Source: Opisthorchis felineus
Lineage: Eukaryota > Platyhelminthes > Trematoda > Opisthorchiida > Opisthorchiidae
Direction of reading: 5' to 3'
NCBI GenBank assembly: GCA_004794785.1
Contig: SJOL01001501.1
Coordinates: 345,698-409,697, forward strand
DNA: 64,000 bases
Shown here: positions 40,400 to 51,194 of the stretch, in pieces
How the letters are laid out: each line of letters opens with the position of its first letter
Position numbering within the stretch: position 1 is the stretch's first letter
Made by a program: the position numbers and the translations under genes
Notes under the pieces: generated by a model
Database searches by the model: none
What the model saw: only the letters and a program-made list of their open reading frames with translations
What the model was told of the DNA's origin: nothing

Positions 40400-41480
40400 T
40401 TTGACAACGTCTCACAGTTGCACTGTTACCACTAACCCATTCCGCTCTGACGTCTTTCTGGCTCAAATGGACAAAGCACTTTCTCCTCATTTTTCTCATC
40501 TCTATGACCCGAAGATATTGGCTGTGCTGGTCGAATTATGGGATAAGCTCGCTCAACTTGATGAGGAGGCTTGTGACTTGCATCGGGAACGGTATTTGAT
40601 GAGAGAGACTAAACGAAAGTTTCTTATGTCCCTCAGGTATTGCAAGGAGGATGCAAGAGCTAACTCCGTTACTTCAGAAACGGATGACAAACAGTGAGAT
40701 TACTGGTACGCGGAGTGCGCTTCAAAAACTGACCACGAGGAAGTCGCCTCACAACAGGATAATCATCGGTCAGTCTGCGGTCCTTTGGAGTGCGCTCCAG
40801 CAACTATGGGCAGCAACAATTTATTCGAAGACAACGGTGCTCATTCACATCGAGGTTATCTGTGATGCGTCCCAATAACTACCAGTGAGCAGGCCGTTCC
40901 ATCCATTATTGATTCAGTGTGCTACACCAATTCTGCATATCCCTCAGCGGACGTCATACATGTTTATAGTATCAACTTCTAACCGGTCGGCACATAGTGC
41001 CTCAGGTTATTTGGGTCCCTAGCCCAGACGAAGGGACTTGGAAACCTGACCCCATGGCTCTTCAATTCGTGTGGATACTATACGAAGTGAAATGGTTCAT
41101 ACGGTCGCTCGGGGATTACGTCATGCCAAATTCCAATCAAGTGAGTATTTGCACCCAGCGCTGTATCATGACTACCTTCCCTCAGACTCACTTTGAGTCT
41201 CTTAGATCTCGTAAATGAGGACTAAAAGCAGCACCTAGTCTGAGGTTGGACAAAGTCAGGAGAACTGCCAGACACGCTCGATTGGTGGTTGACCCAATAC
41301 CGACATAGGAAAATGTGGCAACAGCTGAGAATTGTAAACCAACTTGCAGGTGATTCCTAGTAAGGTTCACTCAACGTCTCGACATCTGGTGAGTACTAGC
41401 TTCGCAACCTGTGGACCGAGCTACGACACAACCACACGATACCGTTTTCGCCAGCTCATTCGCTTGAACGAAAAGTTCAA
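40400..41480. other. non-homologous block inside the LINE, probable nested insertion
   Basis: In this LINE family about 110 bases separate the GISL block from FRPG; here about 1.19 kb do. Nothing in the intervening sequence matches the family. It contains a 98-codon plus frame (40401-40697) that is helical and charged (for example KLAQLDEEACDLHRERYLMR), followed by overlapping frames to 40878 and 40997-41218. None belongs to a family I recognise. Near the right end is a repeat shared with 44.42 kb. I cannot point to terminal repeats or a target-site duplication. It may be a truncated unknown element, or LINE sequence decayed beyond recognition with several insertions. Confidence 0.5.
41384..41475 (+). 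repeat. short dispersed repeat E, copy 1
   Basis: ATCTGGTGAGTACTAGC (41384-41400) and CAGCTCATTCGCTTGAA (about 41452-41468) both recur at 44420-44452 with few differences. There the intervening bases are missing. It lies at the right end of the block that interrupts the LINE, so it may be part of that inserted element. Confidence 0.3.
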
Positions 41481-42209
41481 CCATTACGTAAGTCTTTTTG
41501 CGTACTGATATGTGTATCTTGTCTAATGGACTTCGGCTGATGGAGTTTTTCCAGGCGCTCGACTCGTGGAAACCGTTGTGAAGTCTTCCGGCCTCAGAAT
41601 GGCAGCTTTATATTGTTTTTACTTCGTGCCTTATACATTAACTTCATGGATACGCGAAGTTTGTTTGATAAATACATACCACAAGAATTTTTCCACGAGT
41701 CCTAGAACCCGCACTTTGCCCACTCACCCGACCACCATGGCCATAATATAAACTCTGTGCAACTACTCAACACCGTAGCACTACCTTTACCGATGTTTGT
41801 CGGACAGGCCGATAAACTGAAAGTTTTCAGCCTCCATACAAAGTAAGATACGTTTTTTCAGTGCATCCGGCCTGACGTATCCCCACCTGATGGACAACTC
41901 TGCCGGCAAACCAGCGGTATAGAATTGACCGTGCAGCTCGAGGACCTACTTGCTGAAAGGTATATAGCTGATTTGGAGTACGGCGTACTAACATCCGATG
42001 TTAGGTGGCACCCGTCTGCTGCAGTTATGTGGGTGATACTCCACTCACAGTTCCGCTTAATATTTATGGGAAACGTGCTTCAGCTATCTCAAGCACTTCA
42101 TTACGCGATTACCCACGTCAAACCATTTGCCCCCCAATCCCTTCCCAATTGACTCTCAGTGACCCTGGGTTGAGATCTACCGGTATAACCAATAAAGTAT
42201 AGGCTCCCA

Positions 42210-44415
42210 AGTGATGCTACTCACGTGCTTTTCAGACTGTCTGATATCTTCCGCCCTTGCACTTTAAATTGTGCCACCATGAACTAATTTGTATTTCTGT
42301 TACTTTTTGTCCACTGCCTGCTACACTACTGACGTAACAATAATGGGTAACAGTCTCATATTCACTGGTCATCTGACACGCTCGGTGAGTTCCAACAGGA
42401 AGGATAGATGTCATATGGCTGAGTTCTTCGCGATCCGACTTCCCTCTTCTGTTAGTGGACTGAAAAATCTTCTGAGCACTTTCCGCGCATGTCCGTGCAT
42501 TTATGTGATTAAACAGACTCTTATTAGGATTTATTTACCTTTTTTTACAAAGGTTAAATTGATTGCTTTTTCCTATGGTCACGAAGTATACCTTGAATCA
42601 TCCCTCACTACACCTGGGGAAGTTTCCATCTAGTGGTAAGGCAAATATTTGTAACCATGTTTCCTTCCATCATTCTTTGTTACAACATCATACCTCAAGA
42701 GCTTCTTCTTTAAAATATACATCCATTTCGTTTGAAACGTAGTTGGAATATCACAGGGTAACTGTGCATGCGTTCGTCTGTTTGCAGTGTGATAATTTTC
42801 CCGCTTAAACCACTTTAGTGATTTCAGATGTGCCAAGCAAGCCCAGCTAATACAATTCTAATAGGAAGCTTACCGGCTAAATGGTAATTAAAAACCCAGC
42901 GGGAATGTATACTGTGCCAAAACCCGGTATATTTATCTCAGTGTAAAATTCCGAGTTTTATTCGCCGTTTAGGCTGAACAATCATTCCGATATCACATGT
43001 GGTAAAAATATCGGTCAAACAGAACGAAGTGTAAACTAGGTTGCTTTCCTTTTCTAGAAATGAAATGTTGTATTTTTTCAACACACCCATCCAGTAAATC
43101 TGTCATCAGAAAGCGTTTCCCCGTACTGTGCAAGAGCTCTTTGCTCAAAAGAGCACAAGCATGTACTGCGGTGTGCGATGATAATCAACGTGCGTGAGTA
43201 GTGAACCTCCCACATTCCCTTCATGGGATGTTCGGGCTGATGTAGAAACCCTTAGCAAATCTCAATATGGCGCAAGCCAAAGATAGAAAACATACAGATT
43301 GCTCTAAAGCAAAATAAAAGGGTACCGCTTTTCAAACTATGCTTCGCTCTAAAGTATTCGAACTGGTTAATTTTGTTTTGCCAAACACGCCAGTACCAGT
43401 GTTTTAACCACTATTACTCATTATTGTAAGAGATATAGGAACCTAAGAATTATATTTTTGCTCGATGTAATGAATAAACTGGTCGTAATAGAAGCTCACT
43501 TTGTGCTCGGCAGAGAATTTCATCCTTCTGCTAGTAAACTCTGAAACGAATACATGCAACTATGCTAAGTAATTTGTTTTCCATGTGATATTAATGCGCC
43601 TATGGTCAATCCATAAAAGTGGACTCCTTTAATGGAACGCAACTTCCGCAAGGAGATCACCTCATAGGTGTCCAGAAGTAGGACGGATTCCGTCGAAACG
43701 ATGGAGCAAAACATATTAGAAATACACAAAAAACTTAACATAACAAGTATTTCTTAAAGATAAAGTTTGGATACACTGAGAGAGTACTGAGTACGAAGCA
43801 ATCCCATAGTCACAAGCGGTTGGTTTTGAACGCACAGCCTAGACTTAAGTCTACCAGTGGCAGTCACCTAGATGTTTAAGCTGGACTATTTTAGCCTGCC
43901 TACTCCTATGGAGGTGTTGAAAATTCTACTCTTGTGGACGAGAAATGTAAGCTTTAATTTCTTAAATTCACTAAACAAACAAATTGATTGAGCAGTGACA
44001 AAGTGTCTGCTGAGCCCGTTCCTGACCATGGAAAAAGGCTTGATTCATTGTACATCAAAAGAGCTTCGTTACAATCGACGCATGGACAATTGTTTGGTGG
44101 ATACCAGGAGAAAAAGTATGCTTTTGTGCTTGTCCAAGGATTAAAAACAATTCACCCCAACCTATCCGCTAACTACGGTGAGGAGCCTACAAGTGCATAC
44201 CATTCTTGAAACTTGCTTACACGCAAACAGCGTAGGCTAGTAAATACAGGGACTGCTGAAAATTTACCTGGTATGGATACTATAAGGATTTTGCCCGGTT
44301 TAGTCAGTCGAAGCACAAATCGCCGCGTCGTGCAAGCATCATTATTGACCACAGGCTAAGACTTTTACTCAAAGCATGAAGAGAATGAATACTAGGTGCG
44401 AGTGGTCATGCGGTG
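42210..44415. other. no recognised gene; one hairpin
   Basis: Short frames only, the largest 114 codons at 42289-42633 without family resemblance. At about 43134-43152 GCTCTTT and AAAGAGC flank a five-base loop and could form a small hairpin of no assigned function. Confidence 0.45.
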
Positions 44416-44419
44416 CAGC

Positions 44420-44455
44420 AATCTGTGAGTACCAGCAGCCCATTCGCTTGAAGCT
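44420..44455 (+). repeat. short dispersed repeat E, copy 2
   Basis: ATCTGTGAGTACCAGC followed directly by AGCCCATTCGCTTGAA matches the two halves of repeat E at 41384 and 41452, without the roughly 50 bases between them. The match is short and could be chance. Confidence 0.3.
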
Positions 44456-44829
44456 CCCCTTTAGTCGAAACAACACAATGACCCAAATTATTACGTGCCT
44501 TCAAATGTGCCCACCGCATCTGAGGTGCTAGCGAGTATGGAGAACCGTGGATAATCGTTGCGTTTTATCCGGCGACAGCAAAATATTGGCGCCAGTTCAC
44601 ACCATGTATATCAATTTGCAAGTCAATTAGTATAACTGACAGGTGTCTCATATTGAACATTTTTTAACCTGAGCACCAAACTACGTTCCAATCGCTAAGT
44701 AAACACTCGTCACGTGCTGAATAACCCCAGCTTCATCAGCCTCCACCCTTCTACTTCGCCACACAGAGTCAGGTTAGTTAAATTTCACCCGGGCAACTGC
44801 AACTGGTAGATTATATCCCAGGCTGTGCT

Positions 44830-45230
44830 CCTAAAAACAGGCGTTTTCAACTGTTAGACTGCCTGGAACTTAGTGGTGGAAAGTTCATTGTGTTGCGTGG
44901 ACCCTTAATCTATTTGTTATTTAATATCTATCAGTCAGCCTTGAATGAAATTTTTCAAACACATCCCGCCCGTCGATCGTTATATGATACTGAGGAGCCA
45001 ACGCTAAATTCTTAGAAATGCTAGTAACCGTCGTCTGTCTGTGTCCTGAGACATGTATATGAATGAAACCCTTTTTCGAAATTCGCAGTTTAATTATTGT
45101 TTATATGGAGATGCCGATGACAGAATTGTCTTCAGTGAAAGTGCTTTTGCTCAGAATGGGTTTAAACGATGCTTTGCAAGCTTACTCAATTCCAGAATAT
45201 AGTACTCTACAAGAGAATTTTTAATGTCTG
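44830..45230 (+). mobile_element. possible LINE RT fragment (motif B and active-site region)
   Basis: In the frame of 44878-44940, GGKFIVLRGPLIYLLFNIYQ resembles the RT motif B strand (SGVPQGSVLGPLLFNIY) of CR1/Jockey-like LINEs, with RFQLLDCLELS just before it where R-RV-----S is expected. In another frame, YGDADDRIVFSES (45104-45142) resembles YADDIVLFSE. The distance between the two is about 20 residues too long for either LINE group I know, so they may belong to different relics. No thumb region is legible downstream. Confidence 0.35.
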
Positions 45231-45234
45231 CCGG

Positions 45235-48200
45235 GTCTCTCACGCCGGCTGCAATAAAAAAATCAACGTTTTTAATCCACCGAAGTATACACTGAAGATA
45301 ATTTTCAACGTTTCTTAACAAAATTCTACCCGGATATGAAGAAACCTGCCGTGTAACGTGAATCAGATAACAGTCGGTGTTGCCATCATTTCAGTTTCAA
45401 AGCTTTGTGCCACTAAAGTATCCTGGGGAAATATTATGCGCACTTTCGAAATTTACGTTATGGCCTAGGAAATTATTTGGTCAAATTCGAACTGTTGTAG
45501 GACTTAATTCGTGACGCTATTCGCATGCACGATGATTAAATAAATGATGAAATTCATACAACACCTGCTGTTCACTTTATGTCACTGTGCATTCTCTTTC
45601 AGGCGGATAGAAAAACAGCACCGAAGGCATTTCTCGTATCATGAGAGAAACAAATTTGTTTACTACTTTAGGACTGGTAGCCTTACTACCTTGTTTAAAA
45701 GCACCACAGCGTGTTAAAATCCGATTTACTGTACTGCCCAACCATTTTCTCACCTACACGCATAACACCACGAAAATAAAATCACTTTCCTAAGAGTGCC
45801 GTCTAACTTGCGAGAGTGATATATGTTCGAGTTATTATTTTTGCAAATTATGAATACGTCAATAGGAGAATTATTCTGCCCCAAGTTTCGATGCTTCACC
45901 ATAACCAGTTTGTGTCTATGAGACACTGATAAAACAAGCGCGAATATTCTTGGGTATGTCAATACAGATCACGATGTGATTTCGGGTGGCCAAGCAAGCA
46001 AATAGGTGTTAATCGTAGTAGATAGTGATCTCTATTCCGAGAAACAAAAGGTTTATAGTACATAATAACAGTAGTAATATACCGAACGCAAAGCAAAATA
46101 ATGAATGAACCAATCAGAAGAACGGACATCACTTAAAATAAACTGTCCAACGAAACAGTGGAATGTAACGTTTACTAACTGAACGCAACGCAAACCAAAA
46201 GAAGCTTAATAAAATCCAAGGTAGTCGAACACTCCAAGGTGTAACACGTGATCTTTAAAAACTATGTAATTAGGAAGTATCCATCCGAACACGCACTGAA
46301 GTGGCCCTTTCGTTTGCGGAAAAAACATCTGTAAACAAATTTGAATAACAAGGTAAGAGGACAAATGCTGCAACACATGGACTTTTCGCTCTTAGCTTTT
46401 CGGCTGTAATATTAAGACCCATCAATTTTTGGGTGATAAATAAGGGCAAATAGCAATAAAAATGTGGAACGGAGAAAATAGTTTAATGGGCCAGTCAGGT
46501 CCGGTTCTTATGTCTAGGAGACATTGATGTCATGTGCGCACAAGGTGGGTTGATTTTGATCAAACGAAATATAGTCCCACGGTCAATAAACAATATCAAA
46601 CTGACATTAACGGAGTGAAATTCTGAGCGCTGTTGTAGGGCCACCTATGTGTTCAGTGGAAGGAATGTGGTTAGCGACAGATGAGGCGGGTTTTCGGGTT
46701 CCAGCCTGCAGGACATCGGTTTAGTGATTAGTCACCTGACTCACACAGAGGCAAGTGATTTGAAAAGCGTCCAAAAAAAGCTGCTGCCAGTTCTGTTGTT
46801 ATATGTTTCACCACAAATGCATGTGAACTAATATACGTGTAAAGTAGAGAGATGGGGTACAAGACACTGCACGCATCGGAGGTTGACTTGCCTCTTTGAT
46901 GAGACCAGGATTTTTTTGAGCTGCTGGGAACGTACAGACCGATCACAACACGTGATTTGTTTTCTGCCTTAAACCTCAGTCTAATTAAAACCTCTTTCTA
47001 TTTTACTGAGTAATCAGATTCAGGCTTATGCCACGGCGTATCGTCGAGTTGACTTCTGATATTCACTGATTTTGTATATAAGATTTTCCCACAAGGTCAT
47101 ACACAGTTCGTAACATGTCCTATGTCCTAGTGTGACAGTCACGATCAGCCCTATGGTGAAAGTAGCACGTGGTTTCTGAAACCAAACTTTTCAACCAAAT
47201 AATATAGCATATGAAGCAGGACGGAAGCTTCAGCATCAGTTTACTGAAAGCAATACCCCGTTATGCGCACACTGCTTTTACAGCGACAAGTGTGACTATA
47301 TTACCAGGCGCCACAAAAACGGCTCACTCTGGCATGCGGGCCTCGGTACAATTGAGAACCAAGGGGAAAATATTACAGTCAGCATGATTCAGAAGAAAAT
47401 CACGGCGATTGCGTCCAGACATACTAATACCATGGCACACCCTAGTCGGTTATGGAACAACCCAAACTCATCATTGTTTGCGTGTCAAACCATCATTAGA
47501 AAATATGCATTCCAACATAAAGGGTAAATATGAATTCCTATCACAAATCATGCTTTTTCAAGTGAGTTACTTTGGTTTAAATCTACACATTGAGCTAGCT
47601 GTGCGTGTTGTAAGTACGTCTTATTACTCGTGTGTTGTGGGGTTATTTTATTTTTTATCCTACAACCAAACTTGGCTGAAGGTCCGACAAGCACCGTGCA
47701 AATAATTTGTCCTTGTTTAGGGTCACCACCAAGTCACGAATTCTCAGAGAGGATGTTTGTCGGATATCATACCGTTCGACCAAGGGCAGTTGATACCCAG
47801 TGTGATCAAACTACATTGTAGCCACAGCTGACGACAAATTAACCGGTGTTGAATGATTTGTCTGCTAAGGACTTCTCACACGCTAGGCTCACGGTGTTTC
47901 TGAGAAATTTTCCCTTCTGAGTAGGCTACTTATAACTTTCCGGCCATCGTATCTTGGAGTTTCATTTGAGGTTGTGTCACCAAGCTGAGAAAAAAAATCG
48001 TTGGGCTGCTATGGTTGAGTCTAATCTCAACATTGTGCGTCTCGCAGATATTTAGAGGGATTTGAACTGGTTGATGCTTGGTGGTCATGTTTGATCGCAA
48101 GGTAACCAAATTATTGGTGATAGAAACCTCTGACAAAATAAAAAGGAACAGATTGAGCAATTTCTCAGCACTCAGGAACGCGTTCGTTACTGAAACTTCA

Positions 48201-49145
48201 AGGGATCCCTTAAATTACACGGACAACGGGCAAGTAATATTAGTTCTTGAACAGTAAAAGTTGAGAGGGGGTGTAAAGTTGTCTGATAAGGTTATCAATA
48301 CATACGTAATGTTTTCTCGCATTGATCCAGAAATCAGAGTGGAATTCCACTTTGGTATAGATGCTTATTTCGGGTAGAACAAATGACAGCGGAAAATAAG
48401 GGAAGTGAAATTGCAGCATTAGTCGACAGAGGCTGCGAAGAGCTAGATTGGGTCAAATATAGTCCGCTTCCGATGGGCAACCGATGATGATGAATGTTTG
48501 GCTTAGATTGGCAACTAAATAGTACCAGAAATAGTTATCCATGAGCAAGTGGGACACAACTATGACGAACGAGGTTCCGAGACGGTGTTGTGTGATTTCT
48601 CGCGAAACCCAAATTATTGGCAATTACGGCTTCGAATTTTTCGCAACTATGTGGAGTCTTACCAAGAAACTGAGATTTGAAGGACACCCAAAGTGGATCG
48701 GGTCCTGGAAAATTAAGCGGAAAATTCAGTGGGAATTCCGGAAAACAGGCCATTCCCAAAAGTCGGTCGAGTTTGCTTTCGCTAGCTGAGCGTGTCTAAG
48801 TGATTACACCCCCTTTCCTACAGCACTTAATAGTCTACTATTTACACGATCTAGCGTAAGCACTCGAGCAATTTTCACTTCTAGCCAGTTTACACGGCCA
48901 GAAGCAGGTCATTTGCCTTAGAAGCCAAGGAATTCTTTCGTTTATTTGCATTTTTGCAACAGAATCAGAATAAAATTAAACCAAAGTTAATTTTCCTGTA
49001 ATCCTAGTCTAATCTTTCCAGAAACGATGGTTCGTCGGGCCAAATTACGTTAGCCGTTTGGATGTTTCACCGTCTGTCGACAAGTATGTTGTAGAATAGT
49101 TGTACGGCTTTTACCCGAAGCTCTTTCTTTCAACAGTCAACACTT
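45235..49145. other. no recognised feature
   Basis: About 3.9 kb with only short frames. Nothing matched the RTE, CR1, Penelope or SINE-like families seen elsewhere in the window. Confidence 0.5.
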
Positions 49146-49149
49146 TGAT

Positions 49150-49335
49150 TATCAGGCGCGAATTTACTGACCGGAAGGTACGTGGTTCGAATCCGACCTC
49201 TGCATCTCGGCTTCCCCTGCATAGTTTTGGGCAAACTGGCAACCTGGGCAACCTCGTGCTTCCTTCGGGTGGCATGGCACTTAATCGCCGAAATGCTGTT
49301 ACAGCTGAACCTTATAGCTTTGATTAGCGAGCGGG
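49150..49335 (+). repeat. tRNA-headed SINE-like repeat, family B
   Basis: The element opens with a tRNA-like head containing a perfect RNA polymerase III B box, GGTTCGAATCC at 49184-49194, preceded by GGCGCGAATTTACTGACCGG, a plausible A-box region. The body reads GCATCTCGGCTTCCCCTGCA, then GGGCAACCTCGTGCTTCCTT and CGGGTGGCATGGCACTTAAT. Its translation, KVRGSNPTSASRLPL and LPSGGMAL, is a spurious peptide I remember recurring in predicted proteins of liver flukes. That is the main clue to the organism. It is not a real gene: the reading passes through the B box. It is not a functional tRNA either, because no acceptor stem or anticodon arm pairs. Confidence 0.75.
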
Positions 49336-49339
49336 TTCA

Positions 49340-50745
49340 TTCGAACCTCGTAGTTCTGGATTTCTAGAGGTCAGAAATAAGGAGGCACTTTGGCGCAGCA
49401 AATTAGTGGAGAAACAGCATGCTTCTTGTTTTTTTGTTGGATACCTGAGTACGCTGTGAGTGTCACCTAAAACGGTTACCTCCACAATGGCATATTTTGT
49501 TTACGTAGCCTAAACTTTCCTAGTTTCGTCACACTTTTCTCCGCGGACATTCTTTCGAGTAGTAAGTGTACCACTTTTCAACTCCCATTAAATAAGTAGT
49601 GTATAGTTGATCCGTAAAAACCAGCCGTCCAGGTAATGTGGCTGATTTGTCTGAGCTTAAAATGCTCTGTTATCTACCAGTCCTTATAGACTTGTGGCAA
49701 ATAACTGGGTCAAACTTTACTAGCTGCATGCAAAACGTTATGAGATTCAGAAATTACAAAGTGAAATGTCCAATTTCTGCAGGGAGCTGGGTGCATGATT
49801 TACGAGTGTTCACGTGATTCACATAAGAAAAATGTCACTGAGATGTGGTGCAAAGGATTTATTATTACTAAAATGTCGCGATTCAACTTTGTATACATCT
49901 CTGCACTCTGAGGGATAAACATTTCACCATAATTTATGAATACGAGTAAATTTATGATCACCCGCGTCGTTCGTACTGCTGGTCTTCAGTAAAAGTACAG
50001 CCACCTTTGTCTCTCACTCTTCCTCATCCTCCCGCCACCCAACTCAAGAATTAACCCCTTTGCAGGGAATGCGCGAAAAGAAAAAAAGAAAAATTTGATT
50101 GGCTATGAACTAACTGACTTAAAAAAGGCTTGCATTATTGTGGTCATGTGCGTAAAGCACTATCTCCAGGCTCTTGCCTTGACTGCAATTCTCCAGGCCA
50201 ATTTACTATTCCAATTATTGTCACCTTCCAGTTCCTTAGATGTTTTATTCCATATCCTTTTTCACCGAAATTTAGGCCAACCTTTACCGTAAGACTCAAA
50301 TCAGTCTGACCGATGATCGGTCAGGAATGATTTACCCTCATAATCATCACCCGGACCCTTATTCTACCACCGACCACTTACCTAATTATTCGGTCTCCCA
50401 CGTAATGAGAAGCTTACTTCGTTTTTCTTACTTTTTCACCTTTTTCTACCCGTTCGCTTTACAGCCTTTATTTATTAAATCCATCTCACGCAAGGTTTTT
50501 GTCAAATTGTTTCACAGATCATTCGACAATAACCACCAAGAAGTGTGGGTATTTCCGAAGGTGTTTGTTAACGAATTATCACAGTGGTATCTAAAGATTC
50601 GACCAGGGGCGTTATAATTACCTTACACCGGTATAACCGTGAAAACAACTTGGAAACGAAAATGGTCTATTTTGTAAAATCGGAGCTTACATGCAAAAAA
50701 CATTAATCGTAGTATGGGGAGACTGGAGTTTTTCAGCTGAGGTTT
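49340..50745. other. no recognised feature
   Basis: AT-rich spacer with frames of 65 and 96 codons at 50095-50292 and 50327-50617, neither resembling a known family. Confidence 0.5.
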
Positions 50746-50747
50746 TC

Positions 50748-50920
50748 TTCTCTCAGTGAGGCCAGTCTGCGCTGAAAAGCCTAAAAGCACTGTAAAGCTG
50801 TTTGCTTCTTATTAAAAATCATCAGAACTGAGTATCCAACGAAACTCGGAGAGTTTCCTACCAGCGACCTTCCGGCCGGTGGTTGAACACTGCACCGGTC
50901 AGCCTCGAGCAGCTGAACAG
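50748..50920 (-). repeat. SINE-like repeat family A, left arm of a head-to-head pair
   Basis: The reverse complement shows the head GTTCAACCACCGGCCGGAAG followed by GTCGCTGG, then GAGTTTCGTTGGATACTCAG, AGCAAACAGCTTTACAGTGC, and TTTTCAGCGCAGACTGGCCT. This is the family order throughout. The tRNA-like head with ACCGGCCGGAAGGTCGC is better kept than in the copies at 23.0 or 31.4 kb. The next copy, at 51.03 kb, points the opposite way, so their heads face each other about 110 bases apart. Confidence 0.7.
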
Positions 50921-51029
50921 CCGTGTGTTTATCTGTAATTCGATGCCATTTAATGTCACTCAATCACAGACCCCATTACTTGGTCACCTATTGACTGGTT
51001 TTTCAAGTGACGATTTCAACCGCTGGAGG

Positions 51030-51192
51030 CCGAACCAATAGTTATTCAGCCACTGGCCGAAAGGTCGCCTGTTCAGTAGTCTCCTAGTTTAGTTGGATGC
51101 ACACTGTTGAGGATTTCCAATAAGGATGAAACTGCTATACAGTGCTTCGCAGTTTATCGGTGAAGAATGACCTTACAGACGGATTTAAGTCC
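51030..51192 (+). repeat. SINE-like repeat family A, right arm of a head-to-head pair
   Basis: CCACTGGCCGAAAGGTCGCC (head), GTTGGATGCACACTGTTGAG, CCAATAAGGATGAAACTGCT, ATACAGTGCTTCGCAG and CTTACAGACGG follow in family order on the plus strand. The A-box-like sequence before it is degenerate. Together with the minus-strand copy at 50748-50920 it forms an imperfect inverted repeat of roughly 160-base arms. Confidence 0.7.
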
Positions 51193-51194
51193 CA

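Larger units (their letters stand above)
38895..42200 (+). mobile_element. RTE-like non-LTR retrotransposon, long but dead and interrupted
   Basis: This is the best preserved element. The family encodes one protein with an endonuclease and a reverse transcriptase for target-primed insertion. Endonuclease blocks: FDVRTL (38925), IIDVC (38991-39005), SHFTLSVSDVPKA then CGVGVVLSYR (39.06-39.15 kb), LLSLCADHHLFLSSTNF (about 39.32 kb), QLDHIAISHR (39423-39452), SFWGTQLDFHHPMV (from 39480). Linker: EHWISSR (39755) and LWWISKAQELEKA (39875). RT: LKPEKVSEPDG (40177-40209), NPVLKNGTSS (40327), then after an interruption EVFRP (41580-41594), INFMDTRSLFD with the motif A aspartate (41640-41669), IRPDVSPP (motif B, about 41.86 kb) and LLAERYIADLEY (to 41981). 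The two catalytic aspartates of YADD are lost: GVL follows DLEY. Many stops and frame changes are present. The last legible stretch, to about 42.2 kb, may be the residue of the LQDW/LTL region; the rest of the C-terminus is gone. Confidence 0.85.

Noticed and set aside
40800..40880. IHIEVICDASQ resembling the RNase H start (DAS) of LTR retrotransposons
   Set aside because: A stop follows at once, and no RT, integrase or LTR is found around it.
41484..41495. ACGTAAGT, a good splice donor
   Set aside because: No open exon ends there and no matching acceptor or branch site was found. It lies near LINE sequence.
49150..49220. Functional tRNA gene
   Set aside because: The B box is perfect, but acceptor and anticodon stems do not pair and the sequence runs into a repeat body. 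It is a SINE head.
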